NCBI RefSeq assembly: GCF_031143425.1
Contig: NC_090444.1
Span: 1,308,401,324 to 1,308,465,323, forward strand
From: Pleurodeles waltl
Lineage: Eukaryota > Chordata > Amphibia > Caudata > Salamandridae
DNA length: 64,000 nt
Reading direction: 5' to 3'
The position numbers and the translations under genes are program-made. Positions 1-10,110 of the stretch are shown here, piece by piece. The notes under the pieces are model-generated. The model was not told where the DNA came from and did no database searches. It worked only from the letters and a program-made list of their open reading frames with translations. Each line of letters begins with the position of its first letter. The stretch's first letter is position 1.

Positions 1-426
1 CTTCACCTGACCCGAACCATTCAACATTTAGGCTGGAACAGGTCTAAATGTAGACCTCGCCTACATTATCTATATTGGGGTTAGGGGACTCTAGTTCTCC
101 TCTCAGCCACTCAGGTTGCACTAGCAGTCTGGGATAAAGCCATGAAAATAATTAGGTGGCACAGTAAACCCACGAAGGAAAGCATTGTGGAGGGGACGCT
201 GGCTTCCTGAACTAGGAAAAATTGAGGATTTGGGACTTGGGATTGGACCGGGATTTCCAAGGATGGAGACCTGGTCACGAGTGGCGATATTATGCCATTA
301 TCCTCGCTTCGGCGAGAGGACGGGATGCACACAAATCAATTCCTAAGGTACCCACAGGTGTGGCAGCACAGAGGGAAGGGTGCGATATCATCTACGTATA
401 AAACCCTCAATAACAATATGCCAGAT
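1..426. other. Intronic sequence left of DIRS copy 1, no gene seen
   Basis: No supported coding region, RNA gene or complete repeat is visible. By position it would be part of PNISR intron 2, because the PNISR exon lies to the right on the minus strand and the next exon was not found in the window. The sequence resumes at 6457, on the other side of the DIRS insertion. One short minus-strand reading near 400 gives a YVDD-like string, but the rest of the fragment does not support a reverse transcriptase. Confidence 0.5.
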
Positions 427-638
427 GAACGAGTTACTTACCTTCGGTAACGACTTTTCTGGTGGATACATTAGCTACCTGTGGATTCCTCACCTAATGA
501 ATACTCCCATGGCGCCAGCATTCGACGGAAATCTTCTTACTAGTCTCTGCACGTCGACGAGGACGTCACTCTAGCCCACGCGACGCCGTCTGACGTCATA
601 CAGGCAATAAGAGATCCTCGCCGACGTGCCGATGACAG
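427..638 (+). repeat. DIRS copy 1 left inverted terminal repeat
   Basis: This pairs with the reverse complement of 6277-6456. The shared part runs from CTACCTGTGGATTCCTCAC inward. The outermost ~33 bases, with the hairpin TTACC-TTC-GGTAA, occur only at this end and in the internal complementary region. It contains a perfect CRE palindrome TGACGTCA at 591-598 and further GACGTC half-sites, which could bind CREB/ATF-type factors (inference). Confidence 0.88.
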
Positions 639-969
639 TACCAACATTTTTTACGTGCATGAGAATAATAATAACCCAATGTAATGAAAGAGCAAAGCAA
701 CATCTCTTAATATTGTAAATCACACAACATTGCAATAAAATAGCTGTAGATTTAATATAACCTTCTTTTTTTTTATTTTTTTTAAACAAATAAATATATT
801 TATACATACGAATCATGTATATACACAATATATATAGATTTATATATAAATATACACATATATACAAATATCATATATGCAAAATGTATTGCAACTTTGA
901 AGACCAAAAGGAGCACACTCAAGGATTGCTTGGAGAGACCAAAAAGGCAACGGGGAGGCGGGTGGGACC

Positions 970-1080
970 GTGAGGAATCCACAGGTAGCTAATGTATCCA
1001 CCAGAAAAGTCGTTACCGAAGGTAAGTAACTCGTTCTTCTGATGGATACAACTACCTGTGGATTCCTCACCTAATGAATA
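970..1080 (+). repeat. DIRS copy 1 internal complementary region (ICR)
   Basis: Bases 970-1036 are the reverse complement of the extreme left end, and 1037-1080 are the reverse complement of the extreme right end, joined directly at 1036/1037. This is the classical DIRS internal complementary region, thought to let terminal sequence be regenerated and a circular intermediate be closed. It lies downstream of the recombinase frame, near the element's 3' end. Confidence 0.93.
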
Positions 1081-1124
1081 GAGTCCCAAAGCAGTACCAC
1101 GCCCGGCGGTGGGTGCCTAAATGG

Positions 1125-2684
1125 TCAAACCAAGAAATCCTGCAGCACTGACCGTGCAAAATGACCGTCCCTTCTGACCTCAGAGTCCAAACAGTAATGT
1201 TTCACAAAAGTGTGAAGGGACGACCAAGTTGCGGCCTTGCAGATGTCGACCACAGGAACACCCCTGGCCAAGGCCGAAGAGGCCGACTTAGCTCTGGTGG
1301 AGTGAGCTCTAATGCCCTCAGGCGGATCCTTCTTTGTCAAAGAGTAACAGATTTTAATGCAAAGAACAACCCACCTGGAGAGTGTTCTCTTGTGGACTGC
1401 CTTTCCTCTCCTCTTGCCCACGTATCCGACAAACAGCTGATCCTCCAGCCTGATATCCTTCATTCTGTCGATATAGAAGCTCAACGCCCTTTTTGGGTCC
1501 AGGCGATGTAGTCTTTCTTCCTCCTTTGAAGGATGAGGCGGAGGATAAAACGTGGACAAAGTGATTGTCTGAGCCAAATGGAAGGGTGAAACAACCTTCG
1601 GAAGGAAAGCAGCCTTGGTCCTCAACACCACCTTATCCCCATAAAACGTTATATAAGGGGGTTTAACCGATAAGGCCTGCAACTCACTCACTCTCCTTGC
1701 AGATGTTATAGCTACCAGGAATACTGTTTTAATAACCAAATACCTTAAGGGGCAAGAATGCATAGGCTCAAAAGGGGACCCCATAAGGAAAGTCAGGACC
1801 AAGGACAAATCCCATTGAGGCATAACGAATGGTTTTGGAGGATATTGATTCAGAAGACCTTTCAAGAATCTGAGAACAATAGGGGATTTAAATAACGATG
1901 GTTGGTCTGGAAGACAAATGAAGGCTGACAAGGCCGACAAATAACCCTTAATGGTAGCCACTGCACAACCTTTCTGCGCTAGAGACAGTGCAAAAGACAA
2001 AACATGTGACAGATGAGCATGTAATGGATCAATCTGTCTCTCTCCACACATATAACAAATTTAGACCACCTATTAGCGTAGATAGATTTAGTGGAGTGTC
2101 GCCTGGCCGCTAAGATAACATCCACTACATCAGGCGGGAGAGAGAAGGAACTCAGGTTGCCCCGTTCAATCTCCAAGCATATAGATGCAGACTCTGGAGG
2201 TTGGGGTGTAAAACCTGCCCCTGCGACTGCGAGAGGAGGTCTGCCCTGAGAGGGAGACGGAGCGGAGGGCACAGTGAGAGTTGGAGAAGGTCGGAGTACC
2301 ATACCCTCCTTGGCCAATCCGGAGCTATTAAGATGACTTGGGCCCGGTCTTGGCGAATTTTCCTCAACACTCGAGGAATCAAGGGTATGGGGGGAAACGC
2401 GTAAAGCAACTGGTCGCACCAGGTTATCTGAAACGCGTCCCCCAACGCTCCCTGCATCGGATACTGGAGGCTGCAGAATAACGGGCAATGCGCGTTCTCC
2501 CGAGTGGCAAACAGATCTATCCGAGGAAACCCCCACATCTGGAAGATTAAACAGACTTGATCTGGATGGAGACGCCACTCGTGGTCTGCCGAGAATTGGC
2601 GACAGACTGTCCGCACGTACATTCAAGACCCCGGCCAGATGATTTGCCACCAAGCAAATCTGATGGTCCTTTGCCCAGGACCAT
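1125..2684 (-). pseudogene. DIRS copy 1 tyrosine recombinase (frameshifted)
   Basis: This is the tyrosine recombinase expected to integrate the circular DNA intermediate. The core, open from 2051 to the stop at 1125, has the family catalytic set: Arg in TSARRVSEL, the HSTR box (H and R), Trp in AATWSS and a Tyr in KHYCLD near the C-terminus. Compared with copies 2 and 3, one base is missing near 2050, inside the conserved segment just after NRWSKF. The 2-bp loss near 2603 also breaks the frame further upstream. The nearest in-frame ATG upstream, by comparison with the intact copies, is at 2684, inside the RT-RNase H frame, so the recombinase overlaps pol in another frame. Confidence 0.85.
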
Positions 2685-4238
2685 AGCCGAAGAGCTTCTC
2701 TGCAGAGAAGGTACGACCCTACTCCTCCCTGTTTGTTTATGTACCACATCGTGGTAGTATTGTCCGTCAGGACCTGTACCGACTGACCACGAAGGGATGG
2801 GAGGAAGGCCTTGAGAGCCAGACGTACAGCCCGTAACTCCAACAGATTGATATGAAACACCTGTTCCTCTGGAGACCAAAGCCCTTTGATCTCCAGATCC
2901 CCCAGATGAGCTCCCCATCCTAGGGTGGAAGCATCCGTTATGACCGTGGCCACTGGTGGCGACTGCGCGAACGGCTTCCCCTGTGAAAGATTGTTGCCCG
3001 CAATCCACCACTTCAATTCCACAGCAGCATCTCTGGAGATCTTGACAGTACCTTCTAAATCTCCCTTGTGTTGAGACCACTGCCTTCGGAGGCACCACTG
3101 AAGAGCCCTCATGTGCCAGCGAGCATGCGTGACCAACAGAATGCAGGAGGCGAACAGACCGAGCAGACGAAGGACCTTGAGGACTGGAACTACCGCCCCA
3201 TTTCGAAACATTGGAACCAATTCCTGAATATCTTGAATCCGCTGAGGCGGAGGAAAGGCTCGACTCAATGTTGTATCCAGTACTGCCCCTATGAACAGGA
3301 GGCGCTGAGAGGGCCCCAGGTGAGATTTGGGCACATTCACTGAAAAGCCCAGGTCGAACAACAACTGGGTTGTTGACTGCAGATGATGCGACACAAGCTC
3401 CGGGGACTTGGCTTTGATCAACCAGTCGTCCAAGTAAGGGAATACTGCTATCCCCTTCCTTCTGAGCTCCGCCGCAACCACTGACATCACCTTTGTGAAG
3501 ACTCGAGGTGCTGAAGTAAGACCAAACGGGAGGACCGCAAACTGATAGTGCTGCGACCCTACCACAAACCGGAGATACTTCCTGTGCGACTTGAGTATCG
3601 GGATATGAAAGTAAGCATCCTGCAAGTCGACAGACACCATCCAATCTTCCTTGTTCAACGCCAAAAGCACCTGTGCTAGGGTCAGCATCTTGAACTTTTC
3701 CTGTTTGAGGAACCAATTCAAGATCCTCAGATCCAGGATTGGTCTCAACTGACCATCCTTTTTGGGAATCAGGAAGTATCTTGAGTAACAACCTCGACCC
3801 TTTTCCTGCTCTGGGACCAACTCTACCGTGCCCTTTGAAAGGAGGACTTGAACCTCCTGTTCTAGCAACAGGAGGTGTTCTTCTGAACAATAAGATGGGC
3901 GGGGCGGGATGAGGGGCGGGAACTCCCGAAAGGGAAGGGCGTAGCCTTTCCCCACAATGTCGAGAACCCAAGTGTCCGTTGTGATAGACTTCCACTTGTG
4001 GAGAAAATGCTGTAATCTTCCCCCCTACAGGAGAGGAGTGAGTGGGAAATGGTGGAAGCCTAAGGCTGCTTCCCCTGCTGCACCCCTCCAGAGGATGAGG
4101 AAGAGGCAGAGTGCTGTTGAGAGGCTCCTCTGGTACGGGCCCCACCCCTCCCCCTCCCTCTAAATGACCTATAGGGGAGGGAAGAGGCGGGTTGCTGGAA
4201 CCTCCCCCGAAAGGAAGAGGAAGAAGAGCCACGCCCAA
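2152..4238 (-). pseudogene. DIRS copy 1 pol: reverse transcriptase, RNase H, methyltransferase-like (frameshifted)
   Basis: Encodes RT (VSVDLQDAYF, then YLDD in FPYLDDWLI), RNase H (VITDAS, LLELRAV, VLTDN, VRADSLSR) and a C-terminal segment between RNase H and the recombinase that resembles the Dam-type methyltransferase domain known in DIRS elements (AFPP, then APDWPRRVWY). The start overlaps gag in a different frame. There are two lesions relative to copies 2 and 3: six Cs instead of five at 4020-4025, which separates the N-terminal pol leader from RT, and a 2-bp loss near 2603 just after RNase H, which puts the methyltransferase-like part out of frame. All recognisable active-site residues are still present. 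Confidence 0.88.
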
Positions 4239-6174
4239 ATCCCCAAAACCTCCTGAAAAATCTAGAAGAGGCAGAGGAAGAAGGAGCTTGCAGTCCTAAC
4301 AATTTGGCTGTGGCTCTGCTCTCCTTAAATCGTTCCAAGGCCGAATCTGCCTTGGCTCCAAACAGTCTGTCCCCATCAAACGGGAGGTCCAGCAGGGTCG
4401 ACTGCACATCCGCAGAAAACCCTGAGTTTCGGAGCCAGGCCTGTCTTCTTGCCACCACAGCAGTGCCCATCGCCCTGGCCACCGAGTCGGTCGTGTCCAG
4501 CCCAGACTGGATAATCTGGGTCGCGGCAGCCTGAGCGTCCGAGACCACATCCAAGAGACCCTGGGGGAGCTCCGTAAATGAAGACGAAATATCATCCATC
4601 AGAGCATGGATGTACCTCCCCAGAATGCACGTTGCGTTGGTGGCCTTCAACGCCAAACTGCATGACGAAAATATTTTCTTGGACTGCGCATCCAGTTTCT
4701 TGGAGTCTCTGTCTCCAGGCACCGTCGGGAAGGAACCAGGCGCTGACTTTGAGGAACAGGAGGCTTGCACCACCAAGCTCTCCGGCGTAGGGTGTCTAGA
4801 GAGAAAGCCAGGGTCAGATGGTGCAGCTCGATACCTCCTGGCCACAGCCCTATGAACGGCCGAGGAAGACACCGGCTTCTTCCACACCTCCAACACCGGA
4901 TCCAGCAAAGCCTCATTAAATGGCAAGAGAGGCTCAGCTGCAGCAGAGGCCGGATGCAATACCTCTGTCAGCAAATTCGGCTTCGCCTCTGCCACCGGCA
5001 AAGGCAGGTCCAAAAAGCTTGCTGCCTTCCTCACCACAGCATGAAAGGAAGCAGCCTCCTCCGTATATTCCCCTGGAGATGAAAGATCCCACTCAGGGGA
5101 AGTGTCCAGCCCACTGGCTGTATCCAGACCATGTAGTCCGTCTCCAGAGTCCTCAATCTCTCCCTCCTCTAAGACTCGCTGGTACTCCTGCTCTTCTAAA
5201 AGACGGAGAGCACGCCTCCTCGAATGAAGTCTCTCCTCGATACGCGGAGTCGACATGGCCTCCGCCGACGTCGAAGAACGGCGCAGATCTCCAGAAGCAT
5301 CTGACGCCGCGTCCGGCGCCACAGGCAGCTTCGGCGCCGAGGCAGGAGCCGGAGGACGAGGTCTTGGAGCCGATGGACCAACCGGAGTCACAGGGCAAAA
5401 TCCTGACTTCGACGGAAGGGCAACCTCCGGGGCCGAAACATCCGAAGCCACCGGAGCGGCCACCGACACCGGCGCCGAGCCCACATTCCCAAAAGGGAGA
5501 AAGGGCATAAAGGGTGCCGGCCGAAGAGGCGCAGGATCACCCAACGAAGAGGCCAAGGGCCCCGAAGGACCAGCCGGAGCAGCTCCTGGAGCCATCTGCT
5601 GAAAGATGGTATACATCGCATTAAGAAACGCGGTACTATCGGCTCCAGGAGTGGGAAAAGCCGGATACTGGGGTGCCTGGATCGAGGGCGACCCCGACGC
5701 CGGCCTCGACGTCTGCGACGCCGGAGAAAACACAAGAGGCTGCACCACCTCAATCACCGACGCCTGACCAGGCAAAGTCGGTGACGCCGGAGAGGGCAAC
5801 GGCGTCGATGGATGCGGCGTGACCGTGGGGCGGACCTCCCAAGTCCTCCGACGCCGAGCCGAAGGTGACCTCGAACGAGACTCCTTGCTGGAATGACGTC
5901 GTGAGTCTCTACGGCGCCGGGAGTCTCGATGACGCCGGTGAGACCTTGGCGAAGAAGACTTCTTATGATGTTTCTCCTTCTTCTTTGACTTTGCCATGAA
6001 TAACTTGGCCTCACGCTCTTTGAGGGCCTTCGGATTCATGTGTTGACATGAATCGCAAGTCGAGACGTCGTGGTCGGAGCTCAAACACCATAGACAGTCG
6101 GAGTGAGGATCTGTAACTGACATCTTGCCCCCACACTCTCGACAGGGCTTGAAACCCGACTTCCTCTGAGACAT
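4060..6174 (-). CDS. DIRS copy 1 Gag-like protein (open, 704 aa)
   Basis: Putative structural/nucleic-acid-binding protein of the DIRS element. I chose the Met at 6174 (MSQRKSGFKP) because it starts the segment conserved in all three copies; an upstream in-frame Met at 6264 would add a leader that is poorly conserved in copy 3. Residues 11-43 hold three CxxC pairs (C11/C14, C27/C30, C40/C43), probably zinc-binding, followed by a Lys/Arg/Ser-rich stretch with RSRS repeats at about 70-115. A long Pro/Ala-rich linker, an acidic middle region, an alpha-helical C-terminal third and an Arg/Gly/Ser-rich tail (GRGRGG) follow. It is the only full-length open gag of the three copies. Function is inferred from position; Gag proteins of this family are poorly characterised. 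Confidence 0.85.
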   Translation of the reverse strand: MSQRKSGFKPCRECGGKMSVTDPHSDCLWCLSSDHDVSTCDSCQHMNPKALKEREAKLFMAKSKKKEKHHKKSSSPRSHRRHRDSRRRRDSRRHSSKESRSRSPSARRRRTWEVRPTVTPHPSTPLPSPASPTLPGQASVIEVVQPLVFSPASQTSRPASGSPSIQAPQYPAFPTPGADSTAFLNAMYTIFQQMAPGAAPAGPSGPLASSLGDPAPLRPAPFMPFLPFGNVGSAPVSVAAPVASDVSAPEVALPSKSGFCPVTPVGPSAPRPRPPAPASAPKLPVAPDAASDASGDLRRSSTSAEAMSTPRIEERLHSRRRALRLLEEQEYQRVLEEGEIEDSGDGLHGLDTASGLDTSPEWDLSSPGEYTEEAASFHAVVRKAASFLDLPLPVAEAKPNLLTEVLHPASAAAEPLLPFNEALLDPVLEVWKKPVSSSAVHRAVARRYRAAPSDPGFLSRHPTPESLVVQASCSSKSAPGSFPTVPGDRDSKKLDAQSKKIFSSCSLALKATNATCILGRYIHALMDDISSSFTELPQGLLDVVSDAQAAATQIIQSGLDTTDSVARAMGTAVVARRQAWLRNSGFSADVQSTLLDLPFDGDRLFGAKADSALERFKESRATAKLLGLQAPSSSASSRFFRRFWGFGRGSSSSSFRGRFQQPASSLPYRSFRGRGRGGARTRGASQQHSASSSSSGGVQQGKQP

Positions 6175-6276
6175 TATTACCGCAGAGAAGACTACGCAGC
6201 AGACAATACACTGTAACCACGAAGGTAACAGTAGCTCCCTCGAAGATAACCGTTTCGAATGCACGGAAAAAAGGGA

Positions 6277-6456
6277 ACTGTCATCGGCACGTCAGCGAGG
6301 ACCTCTTATTGCCTGTATGACGTCAGACGGCGTCGCGTGGGCTAGAGTGACGTCCTCGTCGACGTGCAGAGACTAGTAAGAAGATTTCCGTCGAATGCTG
6401 GCGCCATGGGAGTATTCATTAGGTGAGGAATCCACAGGTAGTTGTATCCATCAGAA
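6277..6456 (+). repeat. DIRS copy 1 right inverted terminal repeat
   Basis: Reverse complement of the left terminal repeat, ending in GTTGTATCCATCAGAA. It lies just upstream of gag on the minus strand and probably carries the element promoter (inference). It contains a CRE palindrome TGACGTCA at 6318-6325 and GACGTC half-sites. Confidence 0.88.
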
Positions 6457-8952
6457 ACCCTGCTTGGACTGCGAGAGAGGTGGGTGGAGGACACAGATTG
6501 GGAGGCGGCCCTAATGCACCCCAGGAAGATAGCCATAAAATCACGGTTACGACTGGTCCAATTCAAAATATTACACTGAGTGTCCAATGATAGGCGCTGC
6601 CTCCAAGCCATGAGGAGGGTTCAGAACCCACACTGTTTGAGATGTCGGGTGATGAGGGCTCCCCCCCTCCCCCCAATACAATCTGGAGATGTCCCTGGAT
6701 ATAGGCCTACTGGAGTTTAATCAATGGGAAACTCAGGGTGCAATCAGTGCAGATTCCATTGGACCCTAAGTTCATCCTTTTGAGGATCCCTAAACATACA
6801 TACCTACCCCAGGCCCAGCGGTCTTGGCCTAGTGGCAGCTGAGAGACACAGCTTCGTACTGGTGGGCAGAACACTGCAGGAATGAAGAAGGGGTACTGAC
6901 ATGTAAATAGTGGCTGAAAAAGTTATATTTGCCAGCAGAGGCTGTCCCTACAAGTTTTACAAGTTTCGTAAACTAGCGGGCAAATGGATGGAATATTATT
7001 TTTTAGAGCTGCTGAAGACAGTGGGAAATAAGAATCGGGGAATGACTCAATGGGGGCGAATGTATTTTCAGCTGATGTGGTGCTGTGTTTTCTTTTATTA
7101 GCGAATCTGTATAGGCTGACTGGTGCGTGTAGTGGGGATGGGGAGTGGAAGGGTTGTGTGTTATTATGTTGTTATTGACATGCAGCCAATGGGGTTGAAC
7201 TCCAGAACTGCTATCAGTTGCCTTTGCTATGCTGTCCACACAAAATAAAAATATATTTTAAACAACATAGTGGCATATAAACGTACATTTTTCAAAAAAG
7301 TATTAATTCATCATTTGGAGAGCGTGCTTTTCCTTCTGACTAGCAGCTGTACTCTAAATGCAACTGTCACTACTGGAACCGCAAATACAGAAACTCAAAT
7401 ACAAAGCTGACACTTTATTTTATGACAAACGTTATTGAGTTTTATGTAACATTAAAACAGTATCTAAACCAAACTGCATGCTGCAGATTCCCACCCCAAT
7501 ATACATCATACATGTATTAATATACACAAGGTTTAAAGACAATTGAGAGCTTGTTACAAACCTCTGTTCCTCTTAAGCAATGCAATGCAGAATACTCCCA
7601 CCAAATTCCTCATATCTTCACATTTGCTGGGACAGCCCCAGGCCCTGTGTTAGCACTTCTATTTGGTGTGCCAATTCATAGCTAATGTCCAGTTAAAGAG
7701 CTAGTGTGAAACCTTGAGTTTTTAGCAGTGTGCTATGTCCCACTTTGCCAGAAACATAGCCACCATGACCAGTGTGCACTCACCCTGCTTGCACCCATAT
7801 CCTCCAAGATTCCTCAGAGCTTAGGACCCCAGTCAGTTTCCACCTGATGGACTGCCAGTATGGCCTAATAATGGGGCATGACAAAACCATGTGATAAAAG
7901 CCAGCTTCCGGTGCTGCACAACAGATGTTTTCACTTTAATTTTCAAACAAGCGCTGGCAAAGCCAATAGGTCTTATGTAAGAGCTATTCACTTGGTCAAT
8001 GTTTTTTTCACCATGTTGCAACCAATGGATGAAAGTTAAGAAAAAGGTGCTCCTGTACATCACTTAAAAAAATACAACACTGACAAAGCCAATAGCTCTC
8101 ACATATGCAATACTTGTTGGCATTGCCATTTCTTTTTTTTTTTTTAATTACAGGCAGGAGGGGGGGTTGGGTGGCAGGTAACACAGAGGGACAAGAGGCA
8201 GGCAACACAGTGGAAAGGTGGGCAAGGTACATGAAAAGAGCTATAAAGCAGCCAGTAGTGCCCAAGCCATACATTTTTTTTTGTATTGTCGGTGATGTAG
8301 GCAAAGCAGATGGGTGGGGCAAAGCAACAAAGACAGCGAAAGAAAGGTGGATAGCAGGGAGGATAGGGCAAAGCACCACTAGCAGCAGGGAGGGTGGTGG
8401 CAAAGCACCACTGGCAGCAGGCAGGGAGGTTGGTGGCAAAGCAACATTGACGACAGAGAAGGTGGGGCAAAGCACCACTGGCAGCAGGCAGGGAGGTTGG
8501 TGGCAAAGCAAAACAACATGGAGTGTGTGGGAGGGAGTGGTAACATTGCGGGCAAGCCCCAGAAATCTAAGGGAATGCTCCAACTAAAATTAAAAAGTGT
8601 CTTTGAAATTGAGAATAGTTAAAGGACACTGGGCAAGGAAGCAGTACTTGGACCATGCTCCAAGAGGGGGTAAAAACAGGAGAAGAGGAAATTAAGCAAA
8701 CACGCTCTGTAAACACAAAAGCCTAGAAATGAGAGTGACGAAGTCAACAAATGGTAAGCAATGGGTAGGCTCTAAGTCCCCTTTAAGTAAACAAGAGTGT
8801 CTCAAGAGCGCATGCGCTGTCTCAGATAGGACCTAAAAAAGCTGTATGGTCATATCAATGGATAGGCATCTTGAGGCTCCTAAAAAATTAAAATAGCCAC
8901 AAAATATGCCAAGCTTAAATATAGGTATCATTATGGCTTGTTATCTACTTAC
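6457..8952. other. PNISR intron 2 sequence, no gene seen
   Basis: No coding region is supported. It contains homopolymer and C-rich patches near 6660, two short motifs (about 7910-7965 and 8080-8110) resembling the GGCAAAGCCAA segment of the hAT-like repeat found at 24.2, 27.8 and 61.2 kb, and a GGCAAAGCA minisatellite. PNISR exon 3 was looked for on the minus strand and not found, so it probably lies left of the window. Confidence 0.5.
8295..8515. repeat. Minisatellite with GGCAAAGCA-centred units
   Basis: Imperfect tandem units sharing GGCAAAGCACCACTGGCAGC followed by an AGGGAGGTTGGTGGC-type segment, repeated about five to six times with length variation. The long frames across it on both strands are by-products of the repeat. 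Confidence 0.7.
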
Positions 8953-9053
8953 TTGGGTCCTGCTGATGCTGGAATGTCTGCATCCACTGTTGCTGGTTTA
9001 AAGGCCATTGCTGCCAAGGCTGTCCACTCTGATCCCACATTGTTTCTTCTGTC
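8953..9053 (-). CDS. PNISR: PNISR first coding exon (exon with start codon)
   Basis: First coding exon of PNISR, a nuclear-speckle SR-related protein that interacts with pinin and is linked to pre-mRNA splicing. On minus, an acceptor TTTTCTATTTAG ends at 9054. After 13 nt of 5'UTR, ATG is at 9040-9038, and the exon ends at 8953 before a consensus GTAAGT donor (8952-8947). It encodes 29 residues plus one base (phase 1). The peptide begins MWDQSGQPWQQWPLNQQQWM and continues QTFQHQQDP, nearly identical to the conserved N-terminus of vertebrate PNISR. The next codon split, A|GN, fits the expected Ser. The rest of the gene is to the left, beyond the window. The exon is flanked on both sides by transposon-filled introns. 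Confidence 0.95.
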
Positions 9054-9070
9054 CTAAATAGAAAATAAAC

Positions 9071-9106
9071 AAGCATTTGCAATGCAATAGGTCTTGCATT
9101 TGTGAT
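9071..9106 (+). repeat. Short dispersed repeat next to the PNISR acceptor
   Basis: The CAAGCATTTGCAATGCAAT segment and the following ~15 bases match 39787-39822 at nearly every position, after which the two loci diverge. It begins only ~17 bases upstream (in the PNISR sense) of the exon's acceptor, so it may overlap the branch-point region. The family is not identified. Confidence 0.6.
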
Positions 9107-9250
9107 CATTTGAGCTATTGGTGTTGCTTATGTTATTGTATTATAATACAAATGGTATTGTGATCATATAATGGTATGTTTGCTGCAACAAGTAAGTGTA
9201 ATTTCAGAAAATACTTTTTTTAAAAATTTAGATTGTATTTGTTTGTTAGT

Positions 9251-9273
9251 GTATATATATATATATATATATG
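9251..9273. repeat. AT dinucleotide microsatellite
   Basis: A run of alternating TA, about eleven units. Confidence 0.9.
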
Positions 9274-9996
9274 CAGTATTTTAATTTTGGTGCACATTGT
9301 TGATTTGAATAGCAGTAAAAACATTGGTCTAAATATAAAGCATGTTCATTTATTAGTTTATATTGAGAATATTTCTTGAAGAATGTCTGATGACTAGATG
9401 GCATCTAGAGAATAAAGTAAACAAAAAGATAGTGTGTGTGTAAGAGAGTTATTGATGTGTATGAGTAAGGTGTGCGAGAAAGAGAGAGAATGCTGTATGA
9501 ATGAGAGTTGAATACAGACTGAGAAAAAGAAAGACAGAGAGTGTGTAAGGAAGAGAAAGTGAAATACCGTATGTGTGTAAACGAAAATAGTGTCTGTCCG
9601 TAAGAGCGTATATATGTGAGAGAGTGTATGTGTGTTATGAGTACCAATATAACAGCAAATAAACTTTGCATCAGATCGCTGCAAAATATTTAATCCCTAA
9701 AAGTGGGCCAACCGAAGTGAAATGCATATGCACGCAATGTTATATTTAAACATGTTTAGAAATTTTCTAACTAAATCTGTGCATACCTTACAGAAAACAC
9801 AAAAAGCGCAATGTTAAAATTAGGCATTATTTCCAGTGTTAAAACTAAAAATGAGCAAACACGATATAAAAGGCAACCTATACCCTGCTAGATTTACAAA
9901 GGTTTATAAAAATTACTAAACGAAAATAAGGACAAAGTCTGGAGTGGTGTGAAATTGTAAAAAAAGTAGGCTGTATTCATCAAAGATCACACTGGT

Positions 9997-10110
9997 CTTC
10001 AGTGAAGGGAGAATTAGCATAGCTGTAAACATCACCATCAACATCCACATCTGCTGTTTAGGTTCATGATAACGATCTTTAAAGCTATGCTAATTCTCTT
10101 CCTACTGAAG
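9997..10110. repeat. Inverted-repeat hairpin, unit 1
   Basis: Arms 9997-10024 and 10083-10110 are complementary over 28 bases apart from a 5-base internal mismatch. They include a perfect 16-bp stretch centred on GAATTAGCATAG and CTATGCTAATTC. The loop is ~58 bases. The same hairpin recurs at 12067-12180. Confidence 0.8.

Larger units (their letters stand above)
427..6456 (-). mobile_element. DIRS-like tyrosine-recombinase retrotransposon, copy 1 (full length, defective)
   Basis: A complete ~6.03 kb DIRS element with its coding strand on minus. Order in its own direction: right inverted terminal repeat, gag, RT-RNase H-methyltransferase-like, tyrosine recombinase, internal complementary region, left terminal repeat. 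DIRS elements replicate by reverse transcription and are thought to integrate a circular DNA through a tyrosine recombinase, so they lack LTRs, a DDE integrase and target-site duplications. The ends were set by comparing three copies here: all start GAACGAG and end ATCAGAA(A), and the flanks differ. Copy 1 is very close to copy 2 by eye. Gag is open. Pol has a 1-bp gain in a C run (4020-4025) and a 2-bp loss near 2603; the recombinase frame has a 1-bp loss near 2050. Confidence 0.93.

Noticed and set aside
330..426. YVDD-like string on minus suggesting a reverse transcriptase
   Set aside because: No neighbouring RT motifs in any frame on either side, including after removing the DIRS insertion.
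1161..1511. Plus-strand 116-codon frame, also present at 18389-18739
   Set aside because: It is antisense to the conserved tyrosine recombinase; its conservation follows from the recombinase, and it has no recognisable domain.
2547..4238. 563-codon minus-strand frame in DIRS copy 1 (Ser/Gly-rich)
   Set aside because: An out-of-frame reading of RT/RNase H. Between-copy changes that are silent in the RT frame alter this frame, so it is not a separate protein.
4920..5510. Plus-strand Pro-rich frames opposite gag (also 21885-22475)
   Set aside because: Shadows of the biased Ala/Pro/Arg-rich gag coding.
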